A stretch of DNA of 64,000 nucleotides, from NCBI RefSeq assembly GCF_041146395.1, contig NC_090996.1, positions 29,660,738 through 29,724,737 on the forward strand, in the 5' to 3' direction. Source of the stretch: Eulemur rufifrons (lineage: Eukaryota; Chordata; Mammalia; Primates; Lemuridae). Of this stretch, positions 62,346-64,000 are shown one piece after another (position 1 is the stretch's first letter; each line of letters begins with the position of its first letter). The translations under genes and the position numbers were made by a program. Below the pieces are notes generated by a model. The model saw nothing but the letters and a program-made list of their open reading frames with translations. It was not told where the DNA came from and ran no database searches.

Positions 62346-63489
62346 GTAACCAAGCTGTACACTTGAGATGCATGCCCTCTACTGTGTTATGTCTCTGTAT
62401 ATAAATAGAAAAGAAAAACCTGTCTGGGAATATTCCACAACGCCTCGATGATACAGCAGTGATGTGTATTTTTCTTCAGGGAATCTCATCCTCAGCGTGA
62501 TGCTGTGACTTTGAACACAAGGTAGGGAGGCTTGGTTGATGTCTTCTAGATTTCCCTTCTCAGAGGATTCTTTATCTATTTATCTCTCTTTTATTTTTTT
62601 TATGTTCAGCCAATCACCTTCCTTGGTACCCTGCATGAAGGTTGTGGTGGGCTTATACGGACGAGTATGTCATTGGACGGACTCAAGGAAAATCCGGAGA
62701 TCTGATGAAATGACCTCCCTTTCTGACACACAGTCCCTTACCCCACATCTCATTTTTGGTTGGTTGGCTGGAGAAGATGTTTATTAAAAGGGCATAATTA
62801 ACGTGGCAGGTGCCTTTGTTACATGCAATAATAACAGCAGAGAAAACAGACATATAATTAGTTGGGCTTTTTTGGTGCTCGGAGTGTTACTACTGCTGAT
62901 ATTAAGTACAGAACATGACACCCGATTGTGCTCTGAGTGTGGGGGTGATTCACATTCAGCTGGTGGAGATGCGGGCTTTTTTGGGGGTTGTGGAAAGTGG
63001 ACTGGGGGTTTTTTTAAATAGGAAAAAAAAAAAAAAGATTAACTCCTTAACAACACGAGTGAGTGATTGGGACCTGTTTCCCTTGCCTTGCGGAGTTCTT
63101 CCCAAGACCACACCGCTTCTGTGTCCCATCCATTCTCATGTGGATAAGTAAAGTTTTGTGTTTACTTTATGTCTTCTATAAACCCTCACTGTTACACCTG
63201 CTTCTGCTAATCCAATAAAGTAGGGAAGAGACTAAGCCCAGATCTTTCACCTCATGCCCCATAAAAACAGGGCAGAGAGCAACAGAGAGAAAGGGTTTTT
63301 CTCAACCCTACATAAATCCAGGGGCTCCCAGCCCAGGTCCACCTCTCCATTAGACGTCACGTGGAGAGGATGCGGGTACTCCCCGACTCTTCTGCCTGTG
63401 ATATTCTACCTGCACCAGAAAGATGCTGCTGGTGTTTCCTGAGCCTTTTGCCCCAAAGCCACAGAGCACATTCTTCAAGTCAGATCATC
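62346..63489. other. unassigned sequence
   Basis: 62346-62415 resembles one more L1 3' end remnant (AGCTGTACACTTGAGATGCA). A-run at 63023-63036. No gene or family otherwise; frames of 60-83 codons have no domain. Confidence 0.4.
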
Positions 63490-63760
63490 TGTATCACTTA
63501 GGTATATTTCCACCTGCAAGTGACACATGGTAGCTTACGCAGGTGCTGGTCTATTTTTCCTACATAACAATATGTCCAGAGGTAAACAGCTGCTGGTGCT
63601 CATTTAGTGGCTTGATTATCTCAGGGCTGGCGTCTCTCTGATTTTCTGCATCTTTCCTTCGTGATTGTCATCTCGCATTCTCAATGGCTGCCCAGGATCT
63701 AAGCATCTTGTCCCTGTCCCCGGCAGACAAAAATGGAGGGAAGGATAGTGCTGGCTTCAT
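63490..63760 (-). repeat. ancient LTR (ERVL/MaLR group), antisense
   Basis: The + strand opens TGTATCACTTAGG, continues CACCTGCAAGTGACACATGG, ATAACAATATGTCCAGAGGT, AATGGCTGCCCAGGATCTAA and CGGCAGACAAAAATGGAGGG, the reverse of the LTR type seen at 51640 and 59160. Confidence 0.5.
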
Positions 63761-64000
63761 CTCATCCTTTTTTTTCTTTTTTAAATCAGGAAAGCAATCT
63801 TCAAACCTCCATGCCATCTGCAATACGCCCTCCACGTGGGGTGAAATGTGTCTGTCCACGTGAACAGGATGAGCATGAAGGCTAGAATTCTTGAGTTTCA
63901 GACTATCAGGGGTTCCAGGAAGACTGACTCTGTATGTCTCTATTTTCATTTTCTGCTCGTGTCCATTTGGGTCCTCAGAGACAATGATGATGATTCTGTC
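63761..64000. other. unassigned sequence to window end
   Basis: A 93-codon minus-strand frame (63668-63949) crosses the LTR edge and shows no domain. Nothing else recognised. Confidence 0.45.

Noticed and set aside
1..64000. CRISPR array, phage or bacterial operon
   Set aside because: No regularly spaced repeats, operon structure or ribosome-binding sites. The SINE, LINE and LTR content is that of a primate nuclear genome.

Overview
This is vertebrate nuclear DNA, almost certainly from a strepsirrhine primate, most likely a lemur. The best evidence is the full-length Alu at 54801-55145. Its right arm ends with the lemur-type wording (a GGTTGCTGTGAGCTAAGCTG block followed by GACGCCACGGCACTCACTC), and a strepsirrhine-type spacer lies between the arms. 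Two L1 3' ends (33545-33630 and 55681-55870) are also of the strepsirrhine rather than the human type. Everything else is general mammalian: MIR, L2, MaLR/ERVL LTRs, hAT-Charlie fossils and old L1M pieces.

I found no protein-coding gene, no exon I can defend, no tRNA, rRNA or snRNA gene and no CRISPR array. Open frames longer than 60 codons occur at chance frequency or lie inside repeats, mainly L1 ORF2 and L2. The window reads as intergenic or deep intronic sequence. All family names come from memory of consensus sequences, and most repeat boundaries are good to about 10-30 bases. Only the target-site duplications, palindromes and microsatellites are placed exactly.

Layout. 0-9 kb: L2 split by a MaLR LTR, an antisense L1M 3' half, an antisense ERV-like LTR (4.1-4.7 kb), a 5'-truncated Alu (5.6 kb), a sense LTR (5.7-6.3 kb) and several MIRs. 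9-14 kb: an L1 cluster made of an internally deleted sense L1, a rearranged younger L1 with an inverted piece, and an antisense L1M 3' half. 14-31 kb: dense MIR/L2 with clean nested insertions (MER5A in MIR, MIR in L2, LTR in L2) and a small CpG-rich block near 23.8 kb. 31-44 kb: mostly unassigned sequence with MIRs, two short L1 pieces and an old LTR. 44-54 kb: a long L2, MER5B and other hAT fossils, two MLT1-type LTRs (one holding a perfect 27-bp inverted repeat) and a CTCF-like motif at 44.18 kb. 54-64 kb: antisense L1M, the lemur Alu, a strepsirrhine L1 3' end, L2 with reverse-transcriptase remains, more MIRs, and an L1 split by an MLT1 LTR.

The features do not form a pathway. What can be read is an insertion history: old MIR, L2 and hAT copies interrupted by MaLR LTRs, followed by a few lineage-specific L1 and Alu insertions. 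About 43 MIR pieces in 64 kb is dense, while young Alus are scarce. I saw no convincing undescribed biological system. The observations most worth checking are the inverted repeat at 48748-48821, the rearranged L1 at 11670-12692, the 61-bp insertion with target-site duplication at 35011-35071, the CpG-rich block at 23751-23980 and the CTCF-like site at 44172-44190.
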